Source: Bacillota bacterium (GTDB taxonomy: Bacteria; Bacillota; Clostridia; Peptostreptococcales; Anaerovoracaceae). From it: a stretch of 64,000 nt of DNA. Positions 35,939-45,449 of the stretch are shown one piece after another. Made by a program: the position numbers and the translations under genes. The stretch's first letter is position 1, and every line of letters begins with the position of its first letter. The DNA is taken from positions 1-64,000 of the forward strand of contig JAHZHA010000020.1 of NCBI GenBank assembly GCA_019420525.1, given 5' to 3'. The notes below the pieces were generated by a model. That model was not told the origin of the DNA. It saw only the letters and a list, made by a program, of their open reading frames with translations, and searched no databases.

Positions 35939-36793
35939 TTAGTTTTTGAATCCTTTTCCCAGGACTTCATTCGATTCCAGTATGATGATAAATGCTGACG
36001 GATCGGTGCTTTGGACCGTCTTCTGAATCGGATACATCTGTTTGCTGTTGCAGGCGCACATGACGACAGATTTTTCTTCATCGGTGAAGCTTCCTCTGGC
36101 ATCCAGAAAAGTAGCGCCGCGTCCCGAGGTATCGTTGATTTCCCGGGCTACCTCTTGAGGCTTTCCAGTTACGATGAGGGCAAGTTTTCCGGTGTTTGTG
36201 CCGTACATGACCTTATCTACCACCATGGAGAGCAGGAATGTGACGATAGCACCGTAGATCAAGCCATCGATGTCACGTGATATCGATGCGGTTCCTGCCA
36301 GTACGACAGCGATATCTACGACGAAGGTTATTTTTCCCACGGACAAATGAGGACGCTTCGCCTTGACCGACAGAATGATGAAATCCGCTCCGCCGGTAGA
36401 GGACTCTCTCATATAGATAAATGCGTAGCCCAGTCCGGAAAGAATGCCGGTGCATAGGGCGGCAAGGAGTCGGTCGCCGGTGTAAACAGGAAAAAGTGGA
36501 GCGATATAATCCATGATCAGAGAAGTTACGATGATGGTACGCACGGAGCGGAGAAAGAAAGCTCGGCCCAGAATACGGAAACAGATGGCTGCGATGGGGA
36601 TGTTGAGCAGCAGCGCGGTGAGACCGATGGGGTTGCCGGACAGGTGATAGAAGATAAGTGCGATACCGTTGACTCCCACCATCGGGAAATCGGCTGCCGC
36701 AGCAAAATTGTATGTTCCCAGAGCGATGAGTACGCCGCCGAGCACATCGACGAGTAGATCGAGAGAAAGAGTTCTAAAATCTGTTTTTTTCAT
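35939..36793 (-). CDS. YitT family membrane protein with DUF2179 domain
   Basis: ATG at 36793 with TGGAGGT upstream gives 284 aa; an upstream in-frame start at 36967 lacks a ribosome site. Five or six membrane segments (LLVDVLGGVLIALGTYNFA, ALLLNIPIAAICFRIL, GILSGLGYAFIYMRESSTGG, IDGLIYGAIVTFLLSMVVDK) are followed by a C-terminal ~80-residue DUF2179 domain (TGRGATFLDARGSF-like: SGRGATFLDARGSFTDEEK). Widespread in Firmicutes and of unknown function, with a GG(A/S)TGG-type ESSTGGADF loop conserved. Monocistronic. Confidence 0.85.
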   Translation of the reverse strand: MKKTDFRTLSLDLLVDVLGGVLIALGTYNFAAAADFPMVGVNGIALIFYHLSGNPIGLTALLLNIPIAAICFRILGRAFFLRSVRTIIVTSLIMDYIAPLFPVYTGDRLLAALCTGILSGLGYAFIYMRESSTGGADFIILSVKAKRPHLSVGKITFVVDIAVVLAGTASISRDIDGLIYGAIVTFLLSMVVDKVMYGTNTGKLALIVTGKPQEVAREINDTSGRGATFLDARGSFTDEEKSVVMCACNSKQMYPIQKTVQSTDPSAFIIILESNEVLGKGFKN

Positions 36794-37253
36794 TTGAATA
36801 CCTCCATATTTTCCGGAATCTATTGTTTTGCGAAATGAATGGGGATGATCACAGCGACTGTTCTGTTCTGTCCATTTTACTGTATAGCCGGAAATGTTCA
36901 AGATGGAGATGAGAGCGATAAATCGACGGATTATTGTCCGGAAGCACCCGGATGAAAACAGAAACAATAAAAAAAGATAATATTTTAACGATAAAAGTCG
37001 GATCTTTATGTATACTGTACAGCAGAAATGCTAAAGGGTCTGAAATCAATAGAAATATGCGTTCAAAATAGTAAAATAGAGTATAAATCCAACTAAAACA
37101 ACAGAAATGCAATTTTGAAAGACCAGGATATTTGTTAAATCACAGATTAAGATTGTGATTTTTGGAACGAAACACCTATAATATATTTATTATAATTTCA
37201 GAAAAGACGTCCTGACGATGCGATCCGGGACGTTTCATGAGGTACAGACTGAG
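36794..37253 (+). promoter_or_regulatory. Intergenic region with the promoter of the molybdopterin/formate locus
   Basis: 460 gene-free bases, AT-rich in the middle. A promoter is seen at TTGTGA (37153-37158), 18-base spacer, TATAAT (37177-37182). The inverted repeat AAATCACA ... TGTGATTT (about 37137-37162) overlaps its -35 and could bind a regulator. A leader hairpin ACGTCC/GGACGT follows at about 37207-37233. Before 37130 I see only AT-rich sequence with no clear element. Confidence 0.55.
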
Positions 37254-38597
37254 ATGAAAACGGAAGAAGACAGGAAGGAAGTAAGCATACGGGAAGCCTG
37301 TGAGATCACCCGACGGAGTATTGTTCCGTTAGAGGAGACAGAGATCATTCCCATGGAAGATTCCTGCGGAAGAGTGACGGCGGAAGATATCTCTGCGGAT
37401 TTCGATCAGCCGCCTTTCGATAAATCGCCGCTGGACGGATTTGCCGTACGTGCGGAAGATGTGGCGGAAGCGTCTCCGGAATCACCTGCAGAACTGGTTC
37501 TGGCAGGCGAGGTCTGGGCGGGGAATCCGCCTTCTGTCTGCGTAGAGGAAGGGCAGGCAGTGAGGATCATGACAGGGGCACCGATGCCCGCGGGAAGCGA
37601 CTGTGTCGTAAAGCAGGAAGATGCGGAGCTGGTTCCGGAAGATATGCTGCAGTCGGAAAGAATTTCTTCGGACGGCAAAGATGCAAAAAAAAGGGTGAGA
37701 ATTTTTCGCAGCGTGAAAAAGCATCAGAATTACTGCTTTTCGGGAGAAGATTTCCGGAAAGGACAGAGAGTGATCCCGGCGGGAAGAAAGCTGGAATTCA
37801 CGGACACCGGTCTTCTGGCGAGTCTGGGAATGACAGAAGTGAAAGTCTTCCGGAGACCCCGGGCAGCGGTGATCGCCACAGGAGATGAGATCGTTCTCCC
37901 GGGACAGTCTCTGGCGCCGGGAAAGATTTATAACAGCAATATGTATATGATCCGTGCGGGGATACTGAATTGCGGAGGAGATGTGCCTTACTGTGTGCAG
38001 GCGGAAGATTCGACGGAGAGCATTGCAGAACATCTGCTCAAAGCTGTGGACAAAGCGGATCTGGTGATTACCACCGGAGGTGTTTCCGTGGGAAAAAGGG
38101 ATTATCTGCCGGAGGTTCTCCGTCAGCTGAAAGCAGAGATTCTATTCCAGAAAGTTCTCATAAAGCCTGGAGCGCCCACGACGTTCTCGATGCTACAGGG
38201 AAAGCCGGTCTTGAGCCTGTCGGGAAGCCCTTTCGGAGCGGCTGTAAATTTCAGTATTTTGGCGAGGCCGATGATCGGGGTGGCAGGAAGAGATCCTTCT
38301 CTCGGTCTGCGTTACGAAGCAGCCTTCTTTGAGGGCACTTTTAACAAAGCGAGTCCGAAGACGCGGTACGTCCGTGGAATTCTTTTCGCAGACGGCAGGG
38401 TGCGCCTGAAGGACGAAAAGTCAAAAGGCGGAGGATTCTATACGTTGGCAGAAAGTTCCGGTGAGGAAACGGCGGACGGAGCGGAAACTTTTCCATGCGT
38501 GCGGACTGTGTCGGGAGCGAGAAACTGCTATATCGAGATACCGGCAGGCACGGAATCTCTGAGAGGAGGTGAACTCCTCCGGGTGATTTGTATATGA
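37254..38597 (+). CDS. moeA: Molybdopterin molybdenumtransferase
   Basis: Inserts molybdate into adenylylated molybdopterin to form Moco. ATG 37254 follows a GAGG about 11 bases upstream; the open frame starts 12 codons earlier without a ribosome site. 447 aa. Signatures: FDQPPFDKSPLDGFAVR, GEVWAGNPP, RIMTGAPMPAGSDCVVKQED, ATGDEIVLPGQSLAPGKIYN, VITTGGVSVGKRDYLPEVL and the C-terminal beta-barrel. A 20-residue polar insert (SERISSDGKDAKKRVR) is present. First gene of the molybdenum/formate cluster; its stop overlaps mobB. Confidence 0.93.
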   Translation: MKTEEDRKEVSIREACEITRRSIVPLEETEIIPMEDSCGRVTAEDISADFDQPPFDKSPLDGFAVRAEDVAEASPESPAELVLAGEVWAGNPPSVCVEEGQAVRIMTGAPMPAGSDCVVKQEDAELVPEDMLQSERISSDGKDAKKRVRIFRSVKKHQNYCFSGEDFRKGQRVIPAGRKLEFTDTGLLASLGMTEVKVFRRPRAAVIATGDEIVLPGQSLAPGKIYNSNMYMIRAGILNCGGDVPYCVQAEDSTESIAEHLLKAVDKADLVITTGGVSVGKRDYLPEVLRQLKAEILFQKVLIKPGAPTTFSMLQGKPVLSLSGSPFGAAVNFSILARPMIGVAGRDPSLGLRYEAAFFEGTFNKASPKTRYVRGILFADGRVRLKDEKSKGGGFYTLAESSGEETADGAETFPCVRTVSGARNCYIEIPAGTESLRGGELLRVICI

Positions 38598-39106
38598 AAA
38601 ATCAGAAGATATTTGCCGTCAGCGGAGTCAAGAATTCGGGAAAAACGACACTGATTGCAGGACTGATTCCTTTTTTCAGAGAAAGAGGGATGTCGGTAGC
38701 TGTGATTAAGCATGACGGGCACGACTTTGAACCAGATGTACCGGGAACAGACAGCTTTAAAATACGGAACGCAGGAGCAGACGGTGTGGCTGTCTTTTCC
38801 GACAGACGGATCATGGTGATAAGAGAAAGCTCCGGAGTTTCGGAGAAAGATCTGATCCGGGCATTTCCGGATGCCGATCTCATCTTGCTGGAAGGGTTTA
38901 AATATTCCGGATATCCGAAAGTGGAAGTGGTAAGGAAAAGTGTATCGGAAAGACCGGTCTGTGATCCTGGTACACTTCTGGCGATGGTGACGGATTTTTC
39001 AAAGGAGGAACTCTCGGAAGATTTTCGTGAGATTCCTCTGTTTGTTCCGAATGAATGGGGTACGGAACAGCTTGCAGATTATCTGATAAGTAGGATGAAG
39101 TTATAA
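38594..39106 (+). CDS. mobB: Molybdopterin-guanine dinucleotide biosynthesis adapter
   Basis: ATG at 38594 overlaps the moeA stop (ATGA). 170 aa P-loop GTPase: AVSGVKNSGKTTLIAGLI (Walker A), VAVIKHDGHDFEPDVPGTDS, LILLEGFKYSGYPKVEVVR. It assists MobA in attaching GMP to Moco. Consistent with the adjacent MGD-dependent formate dehydrogenase. Upstream GGAGGTGAACTCCTCC can fold on itself and might tune translation. Confidence 0.92.
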   Translation: MKNQKIFAVSGVKNSGKTTLIAGLIPFFRERGMSVAVIKHDGHDFEPDVPGTDSFKIRNAGADGVAVFSDRRIMVIRESSGVSEKDLIRAFPDADLILLEGFKYSGYPKVEVVRKSVSERPVCDPGTLLAMVTDFSKEELSEDFREIPLFVPNEWGTEQLADYLISRMKL

Positions 39107-39194
39107 ATAAGTACTGACAATACTAAGCAGAGTTAGCAGATAGAATACAATTATTTTTAAGTGATTATTTTTAGAGGAAAGTGAGAAGAAGAAT

Positions 39195-40022
39195 ATGTTT
39201 ACACCGGCAGAAGTGGCAAAAAATGTAATCGGTATCGGAAAGAAAAAGGCAGAGCTACCGGCCGGGAAGATGCTCGTTCTCGGTATTATGGCAGGCCTTT
39301 TCATCGCCTTGGCAGCGGCGGGAAGCAATACGATTTCCTGTACCGTCGAAAGCGGAAGTATCGCAAAAATCCTCAGCGGTATGGTGTTTCCTGCGGGCCT
39401 GACGATGGTACTTCTGGCGGGCAGCGAACTGTTCACCGGCAACTGTCTGATGGTGATCCCCCTTATTGAAAAGGAAATCCGCCCGACCTCCCTGCTGAGG
39501 AACTGGATTATCGTGTATATCGGAAATTTTATCGGTTCGGCCATCGTGGCAGTTCTGATATATTATGGAGGTCAGCTCGATCTTTTTGATGGTGCGCTGG
39601 CGGTCAATACGATAAAAGTGGCGGCGGGCAAGTGCTCCCTCACGTTTACAAAGGCGTTTTGTCTGGGAATTTTGTGTAATTTCCTGGTATGTATCGCTGT
39701 ATGGATCAGCTTTGCTGCAAAGACGGTATCAGGCAAGATCATGGGTCTTTTTCTGCCGATTATGCTATTTATTCTGTGTGGATTTGAGCACTGTGTGGCA
39801 AATATGTATTACGGGACAGCAGGGCTTCTGGCGAACGCAGATGCGGCATATCATACGGCGGCAGCAGATGCGGTCAGCAATCTCGGGAATCTGACAGCCG
39901 GTAATTTCCTCATCGGAAATCTTCTTCCGGTTACGCTGGGTAATATCGTCGGCGGTTCCGTGATGGTAGGATGTGTGTACTGGTTTGCTTATCTTCAGAC
40001 GAGCAGAGGAAAAAGCTTATGA
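39195..40022 (+). CDS. focA: Formate/nitrite channel family protein, probable formate transporter
   Basis: A 275-aa FNT-family pentameric channel with six membrane helices: VLGIMAGLFIALAAAGSN, AGLTMVLLAGSELFTGNCLM, NWIIVYIGNFIGSAIVAVLI, FCLGILCNFLVCIAVWISFA, GLFLPIMLFILCGFEHCVAN, and NLLPVTLGNIVGGSVMVGCV. The conserved pore His is in FEHCVANMYY. Placement between mobB and mobA, next to formate dehydrogenase, argues for formate rather than nitrite. Its stop overlaps mobA. Confidence 0.9.
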   Translation: MFTPAEVAKNVIGIGKKKAELPAGKMLVLGIMAGLFIALAAAGSNTISCTVESGSIAKILSGMVFPAGLTMVLLAGSELFTGNCLMVIPLIEKEIRPTSLLRNWIIVYIGNFIGSAIVAVLIYYGGQLDLFDGALAVNTIKVAAGKCSLTFTKAFCLGILCNFLVCIAVWISFAAKTVSGKIMGLFLPIMLFILCGFEHCVANMYYGTAGLLANADAAYHTAAADAVSNLGNLTAGNFLIGNLLPVTLGNIVGGSVMVGCVYWFAYLQTSRGKSL

Positions 40023-40705
40023 GAGAGGAAGGGGGGTGCTGCGCGCTGATTTTGGCAGGCGGGAGATCCCTGCGCATGGGGCGGGAAAAGGCACTGATTA
40101 CGGCAGATGGTGAGACTCTGCTGGAAAGGGCGGCCCGATTCTGGAAGTCTTCCGGCCTTGCGGAACGGATTCTGGTGGCAGCAGGAACTACTGAACATCT
40201 GCAACGACTCGGATCTCTGCCGGAAGAAACCGAACCGGTAGTCGACATATTTGAAGACTGTGGTCCTATGGCGGGAATTTTGTCTGCTTTTCGCCAGACC
40301 GGAGCGGAAATTCTGTGCGTCAGCGCGGTGGATATGCCGTGCCTGAAACGCGAAGCTGCGGAACTGCTTCTGAAACGGATGGAAGACGACAGAGCAAGAA
40401 GAGAAGAGTTCTCTTCAAAAGAACAGCGTCGGGCGTCGGGCGTAATGCTACATGCCGGAAGACATCCGGAAGCTGCAGTCTATATAAATGACGGGCGACC
40501 CGAGCCTCTGTTCGGAGTCTACCGGAGAAGTATCGCAGAGGCTGCAGAGCGCCTGCTCCGTTCCGGAAGAAGGAAGATGTCCGATCTGCTGGAGGAAGCG
40601 GAGACGATATATTGTCCCGTACCGGATTCCATGAGGGAGATTTTCCGGAATATCAACACTCCGGAGGATCTGCAGCAGCTGGAAGATTGTTCCGGAAGAA
40701 AATGA
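40019..40705 (+). CDS. mobA: Molybdenum cofactor guanylyltransferase
   Basis: Uses GTP and Mo-molybdopterin to make the guanine dinucleotide cofactor. ATG at 40019 overlaps the focA stop; GAGGAA lies upstream. 228 aa. The nucleotide-binding start LILAGGRSLRMGREKALI is the family hallmark, followed by GPMAGILSAF and VSAVDMPCLKREAAELL. A variable insert (DRARREEFSSKEQRRAS) and the C-terminal FGVYRRS, NTPEDLQQLE complete it. Confidence 0.93.
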   Translation: MREEGGCCALILAGGRSLRMGREKALITADGETLLERAARFWKSSGLAERILVAAGTTEHLQRLGSLPEETEPVVDIFEDCGPMAGILSAFRQTGAEILCVSAVDMPCLKREAAELLLKRMEDDRARREEFSSKEQRRASGVMLHAGRHPEAAVYINDGRPEPLFGVYRRSIAEAAERLLRSGRRKMSDLLEEAETIYCPVPDSMREIFRNINTPEDLQQLEDCSGRK

Positions 40706-40796
40706 TCCATGTGCGGAACGGAGGCTGCGGTATATATGGGCAGACCAAAAGAAAAAGACCGGCCGGTCGAAAAATTTGCGGTAATCTGCAAAACGG

Positions 40797-40825
40797 CAGA
40801 CAAACCTGCGATATTCATCTATAAT
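40797..40825 (+). promoter_or_regulatory. Possible internal promoter for the formate dehydrogenase genes
   Basis: CAGACA (40797-40802), 17-base spacer, TATAAT (40820-40825), in the 194-base gap after mobA. A direct repeat of ATATTCAT lies around the -10. It would allow fdh expression separately from the cofactor genes. Confidence 0.4.
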
Positions 40826-40899
40826 ATTCATACGATTATTCGCTGTGGAGTATGCGGCAGTGCATGTTTCACAGCTGTTTTTTACAGGAGGTCGAAATC

Positions 40900-42735
40900 A
40901 TGAGTAAGATTTATCTGGCGGATCCGGAGCGTTTCGATACGAAAATCGAAGAGCTCTTGAGCCGTTTTGAAAACAAAATAAAAGCCTGTCCCCCTGGTAC
41001 ATGCCCGCTGACAGTACAGCTGTCACTGTTGGAGACGGCTGCAGCTCAGACCTGCGGAAAGTGCGTGCCCTGCCGCGACGGTCTTCCTCAGCTGAAGCGT
41101 CTTCTTCAGAGTGTTCTGGAGGGCGGGGCGAACAGCGATACGCCGGCCGAAATGGAAGCTCTGGCGGAAATGATCCGGGACACGGCGGACTGCGCCATCG
41201 GCTATCAGGCTGCCGCTGATGTTCTCTGGGGACTCGATGCGCTGAAAGAAGAATACAGAAGTCATATCGAAAACGGATGCTGTACGGATGAGATCGGTCA
41301 GAAGGTTCCTTGTATCAGTCTCTGCCCCGCACATGTGGATATTCCGGGATATATTGCTCTCATCGCGGAAGAAGATTATGCGGGAGCGGTGAATATGATC
41401 CGGAAAGATAATCCTCTTCCGACTGCCTGTGCTATGATCTGTGAACATCCGTGTGAAGAACACTGCCGGAGAAATCTGATCGATGATTCTGTCAACATCC
41501 GGGGTCTCAAAAAATATGCTGTGGATCAGATTGCGGCAGATAAGGTAGCTGTACCGAAAGCAAATGTATCCACTGGAAAGAAGGTAAATATTATCGGTGG
41601 CGGACCTGCCGGGCTGACTGCCGCGTATTTTCTGGCGCTGATGGGTCATAAAGTCACTATTTTTGAACGTCAGAAGGAGCTGGGAGGCATGCTTCGTTAC
41701 GGAATTCCGAATTATCGTTTCCCTAAAGAACGTCTGGATGAAGATATCCGCGCGATTTTATCCGCTGGCGATATCGAAGTGAAATGCGGAGCCGAAGCGG
41801 GGGCCGGACTTTCTATCGAAGAGATCCGCAACGGCTGTGATGCCATGTTTGTGGCCATCGGCGCGCAGGCGGGCAAAAAGTTGCGCATCGACAATGTGGA
41901 TGCAGAAAATGTGGAATCTGCCGTGGAGATGCTGGACCGTATCGGAAACGGAGAAATTCCTGATTATAAAGGAAAGACGGTGGTCGTCATCGGCGGAGGT
42001 AACGTAGCCATGGATGCTGCAAGAAGTGCCGTGCGCTGCGGCGCTGAAGCGGTTCGTGTCGTTTACAGACGACGCCAGAACGATATGACGGCACTTGAGA
42101 GTGAGATCGAAGCTGCGGTCATGGAAGGTATCGATCTCATGACGCTGCAGGCCCCGAAAGCGGTGGAAAAAGACGCTCAGGGCAAATGTACAGCTCTGAT
42201 TACGCAACCTCAGATGATCGGCCCGTACCGGGGCGGACGTCCGGCTCCGATGGATGCGAAAAAAGAACCGGAACGTATCCCTTGCGATGTAATTCTCATT
42301 GCAGTAGGACAGGACATCGTCAGCGGACCGTTTGAAGAATTCGGAATGGAGGCTGACTGGGGAGTTTTCAGGGCAGGTCTCGATACGGAAGTGAAAAATA
42401 TGCCGGGAGTTTTTGTAGGCGGTGACTGCGCTACAGGTCCGTCTACGGCTATCCGCGCCATCGCGGCCGGTAAAGTGGCGGCGCATAATATCGACGAATA
42501 TCTGGGCTATCATCATAAGCTGAATTGTGACGTGAAAGCTCCGGAAGCCAGAGAAAACAGCAGAATTCCTACGGGCAGAGCCAATATAACCGAACGTCCG
42601 GCATATATCCGTAAAAATGATTTCGACCATGTGGAAAATCCGTACACATATGAAGAGGCCATGCAGGAAGCGGGGCGCTGTCTGCGTTGCGATCACTTCG
42701 GCTGCGGTGTCATGAAAGGAGGCAGAGACGAATGA
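40900..42735 (+). CDS. FAD-dependent NAD(P) oxidoreductase with NuoF-type 4Fe-4S domain (formate dehydrogenase partner)
   Basis: ATG at 40900 with CAGGAGGT upstream; 611 aa. Three parts: residues ~1-115 resemble the C-terminal 4Fe-4S domain of NuoF (TCGKCVPCRDGL with a fourth Cys in DTADCAIG); ~130-200 is the GltD/DPD N-terminal Fe-S domain (CPAHVDIPGY, CEHPCEEHCRRNL); ~215-555 is a two-dinucleotide-fold flavin reductase (IIGGGPAGLTAAYFLALMGH, LRYGIPNYRFPKERL, VVIGGGNVAMDAARSAVRCG, GVFVGGDCATGPSTAIRA). A final CLRCDHFGC is a further Fe-S site. It lacks the NuoF FMN/NADH domain, so NAD(P)H should bind to the GltD-like part. It overlaps fdhA by four bases, indicating a fixed complex. Confidence 0.85.
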   Translation: MSKIYLADPERFDTKIEELLSRFENKIKACPPGTCPLTVQLSLLETAAAQTCGKCVPCRDGLPQLKRLLQSVLEGGANSDTPAEMEALAEMIRDTADCAIGYQAAADVLWGLDALKEEYRSHIENGCCTDEIGQKVPCISLCPAHVDIPGYIALIAEEDYAGAVNMIRKDNPLPTACAMICEHPCEEHCRRNLIDDSVNIRGLKKYAVDQIAADKVAVPKANVSTGKKVNIIGGGPAGLTAAYFLALMGHKVTIFERQKELGGMLRYGIPNYRFPKERLDEDIRAILSAGDIEVKCGAEAGAGLSIEEIRNGCDAMFVAIGAQAGKKLRIDNVDAENVESAVEMLDRIGNGEIPDYKGKTVVVIGGGNVAMDAARSAVRCGAEAVRVVYRRRQNDMTALESEIEAAVMEGIDLMTLQAPKAVEKDAQGKCTALITQPQMIGPYRGGRPAPMDAKKEPERIPCDVILIAVGQDIVSGPFEEFGMEADWGVFRAGLDTEVKNMPGVFVGGDCATGPSTAIRAIAAGKVAAHNIDEYLGYHHKLNCDVKAPEARENSRIPTGRANITERPAYIRKNDFDHVENPYTYEEAMQEAGRCLRCDHFGCGVMKGGRDE

Positions 42736-45449
42736 TTAATCTGACGATCGACGGAATTCCGGTAAAAGCGGCGGAAGGAACGACGATTCTCGAAGCTGCT
42801 GCTGCTGCAGGAGTTGAGATTCCTACACTCTGTTATCTCAGAGAAGCAAATCAGATCGGCTCATGCCGCATGTGCGTGGTAGAAGCCGACGGCGTGGGAA
42901 GGCTTTTAACAGCATGTAATACTCTGGTAAAAGAGGGAATGAATGTAAACACGAAAAGCGGACGTGTCATCTCCGCCCGCAGAATGATTCTCGATCTGCT
43001 TCTGGCAAATCACTGTCAGGATTGCTTCTCCTGCGGAAAAAACGGAGCATGCGAGCTTCAGAAATACTGCAATGAATACGGCGTGGAATATTCTTCTTAT
43101 CCGGCTACGAGAAGCGGGGAGGAGAGAAAAAACAGTCATCCGTTTCTCAGCTACCGTCCTGAGCTCTGCATTCACTGTCAGCGCTGTGTGGGAACCTGTG
43201 AGCACGTTACCGGAAGAAAAGCCATCGGCCTTGGAAAGGCAGGCGTATTCAATATCATCGAAGCTCCTTTCGGCCCTGACTGGAAGAATACTCTTTGCGA
43301 ATCCTGCGGAAATTGTGCGCAGGCCTGCCCGACGGGAGCCATTACGGAAAAAAGAAAAAAATATTATCGTGAATGGGAAGTGGAAAAAGTTCGCACCACA
43401 TGTCCGCATTGCGCTACCGGCTGTCAATATGATCTTCTGGTGAAAGACAACCGGATTGTAGACGTACAGGCGGCGAACGGTCCGTCTAACCGAGGACTTC
43501 TCTGTGTCAAAGGACGTTCCGGAAGTTTTGACTTCGTACATTCCGGTGACCGTCTCAGATATCCGCTGATTAAGAATAAGGAAACAGGAAAGTTTGAAAG
43601 AGCGACGTGGGATGAGGCTCTCAGCCTGGTGGCTTCGAAATTCATGAGCCTGAAAAAAGAATACGGTGCAGATTCTTTAGCGGGCTTCGCCTGCTCCCGT
43701 TCTCCAAACGAAGATATTTATATGGTGCAGAAGATGGTCCGCACCTGCTTTGGCAGCAACAACGTAGACAACTGTGCACGTGTCTGTCATTCCGCATCGG
43801 TTTCCGGACTGGCTATGACGCTGGGTTCCGGTGCCATGACGAACCCTATCGGAGATATCACTCATGACGTGGACTGTATCATGCTGGTGGGATCTAATCC
43901 GGAAGAAGCCCATCCGGTGGTGGGCATGCAGATCCGTCAGGCGGTTCAGAACGGTACACGTCTCATCGTAGTAGATCCGAGAGATATCGGGCTGACAAAA
44001 TATGCCGATATTCATCTGAAATTAAAGCCGGGTACCAACATCATGTTTGCCAATGGGATGATGCATGTCATGATTAAGGAAGGCCTTATCGACGAGAAAT
44101 TTATCGCAGAACGCACGGAAGGTTTTGAAGAACTGAAAAAAATCGTAGAAGACTATACCCCGGAATATGTCGCGGAAGTCTGCCACATCGATAAAGACCA
44201 GCTCATCGAAGCAGCGAGAATGTATGCCACAGCGGAAAAAGCGCCGATCATTTATTGCCTGGGTGTCACGGAGCATTCCACAGGGACAGAAGGTGTCATG
44301 TCCATGTCGAATATGGCGATGCTCTGCGGCAAACTGGGACGTCCCGGATGCGGCGTAAATCCGCTGCGCGGTCAGAACAACGTACAGGGAGCCTGTGATA
44401 TGGGCGCTCAGCCTACTGATTTCCCAGGATACCAGAAGGTGAAAAACCCGGAAGTGGTAAAGAAATTTGAAGAGGCATGGGGTGTCCCTCTCAGTGACAA
44501 AATCGGAATTCACGCCACAGATGTATTCGGTGCAGCTATCAGAGGAGATATTAAAGGACTCTATATTTACGGCGAGGATCCTGTGGTGACAGATGCGGAT
44601 ACGAATCACATTATCAAGGCTCTGGAAAGTCTAGACTTTTTCGTCCTTCAGGAATTATTCATGACAGAGACCGCACAGTACGCCGACGTTATCCTTCCGG
44701 GCATGAGTTATGCGGAAAAGGAAGGAACCTTCTCCAATACAGAACGCCGCGTACAGCGTGTCCGCAAGGCGGTGGATTTGACGAAAGATCCGTCTTTCGA
44801 CATCCGTTCGGATATCGACATCATCATCGACCTGATGAACCGCATGGGATATCCGCAGCCGCGGCTGACGCCGGCGCAGATCATGGATGAAATCGCCTCT
44901 CTGACGCCGAGTTTCGGCGGTATCAGCCATGCCCGGCTAGACAGCGAAGAAGTGGGAGGAAAGGGCCTGCAGTGGCCTTGTCCTGCTCCGGATCATCCGG
45001 GAACGCCGATCATGCACGTGGGCGGCTTTACCAGAGGACTGGGATGGCTGTATCCTACCGTCTACACCCCGTCTGCGGAACTTCCGGATGAGGAATATCC
45101 GCTGTATCTCATGACGGGACGGATTCTCTATCATTATACGACCCGTGCGATGACGGGAAGAACGCCGGGACTCATGGAAATCGAAGGAAAGTCTTTCATC
45201 GAAATGAATGAGGAAGATGCAGCCCGCCTGGGCATCGAAGACGGAGAACTGGTACGGGCTACTTCGCGTCGAGGAACTATTGAAACTACGGCCAGAGTAG
45301 GGACGAAAGTATCTCCGGGTGAGACCTGGATGCCGTTCCATTTCCCTGATGGAAACGCTAACTGGCTGACGAATGCCGCACTCGATAAGTTCTGCCGCAT
45401 ACCGGAATATAAAGTCTGCGCGATCCGCGTGGAAAAGATCGGACGATGA
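42732..45449 (+). CDS. fdhA: Formate dehydrogenase catalytic subunit, NuoG-like N-terminus, Cys form
   Basis: ATG 42732 overlaps the previous stop; GGAGGCAG upstream. 905 aa. N-terminal [2Fe-2S] domain with C34, C45, C48 and a fourth in LLTACNT; NuoG-type His/Cys cluster (NHCQDCFSCGKNGAC); two 4Fe-4S sites (CIHCQRCVGTC, CESCGNCAQACP); then the Mo-bisPGD domain with its own cluster (CPHCATGCQYD ... GLLCVKG). The active-site region NNVDNCARVCHSASVSG has Cys, encoded by TGT, not selenocysteine. C-terminal dinucleotide-binding domain (YLMTGRILYHYTTRAMTGRT, WMPFHFPDGNANWLTN). Interconverts formate and CO2, passing electrons through the chain to the FAD subunit. Cytoplasmic: no Tat signal. Confidence 0.92.
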   Translation: MINLTIDGIPVKAAEGTTILEAAAAAGVEIPTLCYLREANQIGSCRMCVVEADGVGRLLTACNTLVKEGMNVNTKSGRVISARRMILDLLLANHCQDCFSCGKNGACELQKYCNEYGVEYSSYPATRSGEERKNSHPFLSYRPELCIHCQRCVGTCEHVTGRKAIGLGKAGVFNIIEAPFGPDWKNTLCESCGNCAQACPTGAITEKRKKYYREWEVEKVRTTCPHCATGCQYDLLVKDNRIVDVQAANGPSNRGLLCVKGRSGSFDFVHSGDRLRYPLIKNKETGKFERATWDEALSLVASKFMSLKKEYGADSLAGFACSRSPNEDIYMVQKMVRTCFGSNNVDNCARVCHSASVSGLAMTLGSGAMTNPIGDITHDVDCIMLVGSNPEEAHPVVGMQIRQAVQNGTRLIVVDPRDIGLTKYADIHLKLKPGTNIMFANGMMHVMIKEGLIDEKFIAERTEGFEELKKIVEDYTPEYVAEVCHIDKDQLIEAARMYATAEKAPIIYCLGVTEHSTGTEGVMSMSNMAMLCGKLGRPGCGVNPLRGQNNVQGACDMGAQPTDFPGYQKVKNPEVVKKFEEAWGVPLSDKIGIHATDVFGAAIRGDIKGLYIYGEDPVVTDADTNHIIKALESLDFFVLQELFMTETAQYADVILPGMSYAEKEGTFSNTERRVQRVRKAVDLTKDPSFDIRSDIDIIIDLMNRMGYPQPRLTPAQIMDEIASLTPSFGGISHARLDSEEVGGKGLQWPCPAPDHPGTPIMHVGGFTRGLGWLYPTVYTPSAELPDEEYPLYLMTGRILYHYTTRAMTGRTPGLMEIEGKSFIEMNEEDAARLGIEDGELVRATSRRGTIETTARVGTKVSPGETWMPFHFPDGNANWLTNAALDKFCRIPEYKVCAIRVEKIGR

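Noticed and set aside
40709..40903. 64-codon open frame between mobA and the FAD subunit
   Set aside because: No ribosome site; it covers a promoter-like element and runs into the next start. Composition is not protein-like.
43700..43830. Possible selenocysteine in formate dehydrogenase
   Set aside because: The active-site region uses Cys codons (TGT) and no in-frame TGA is present.
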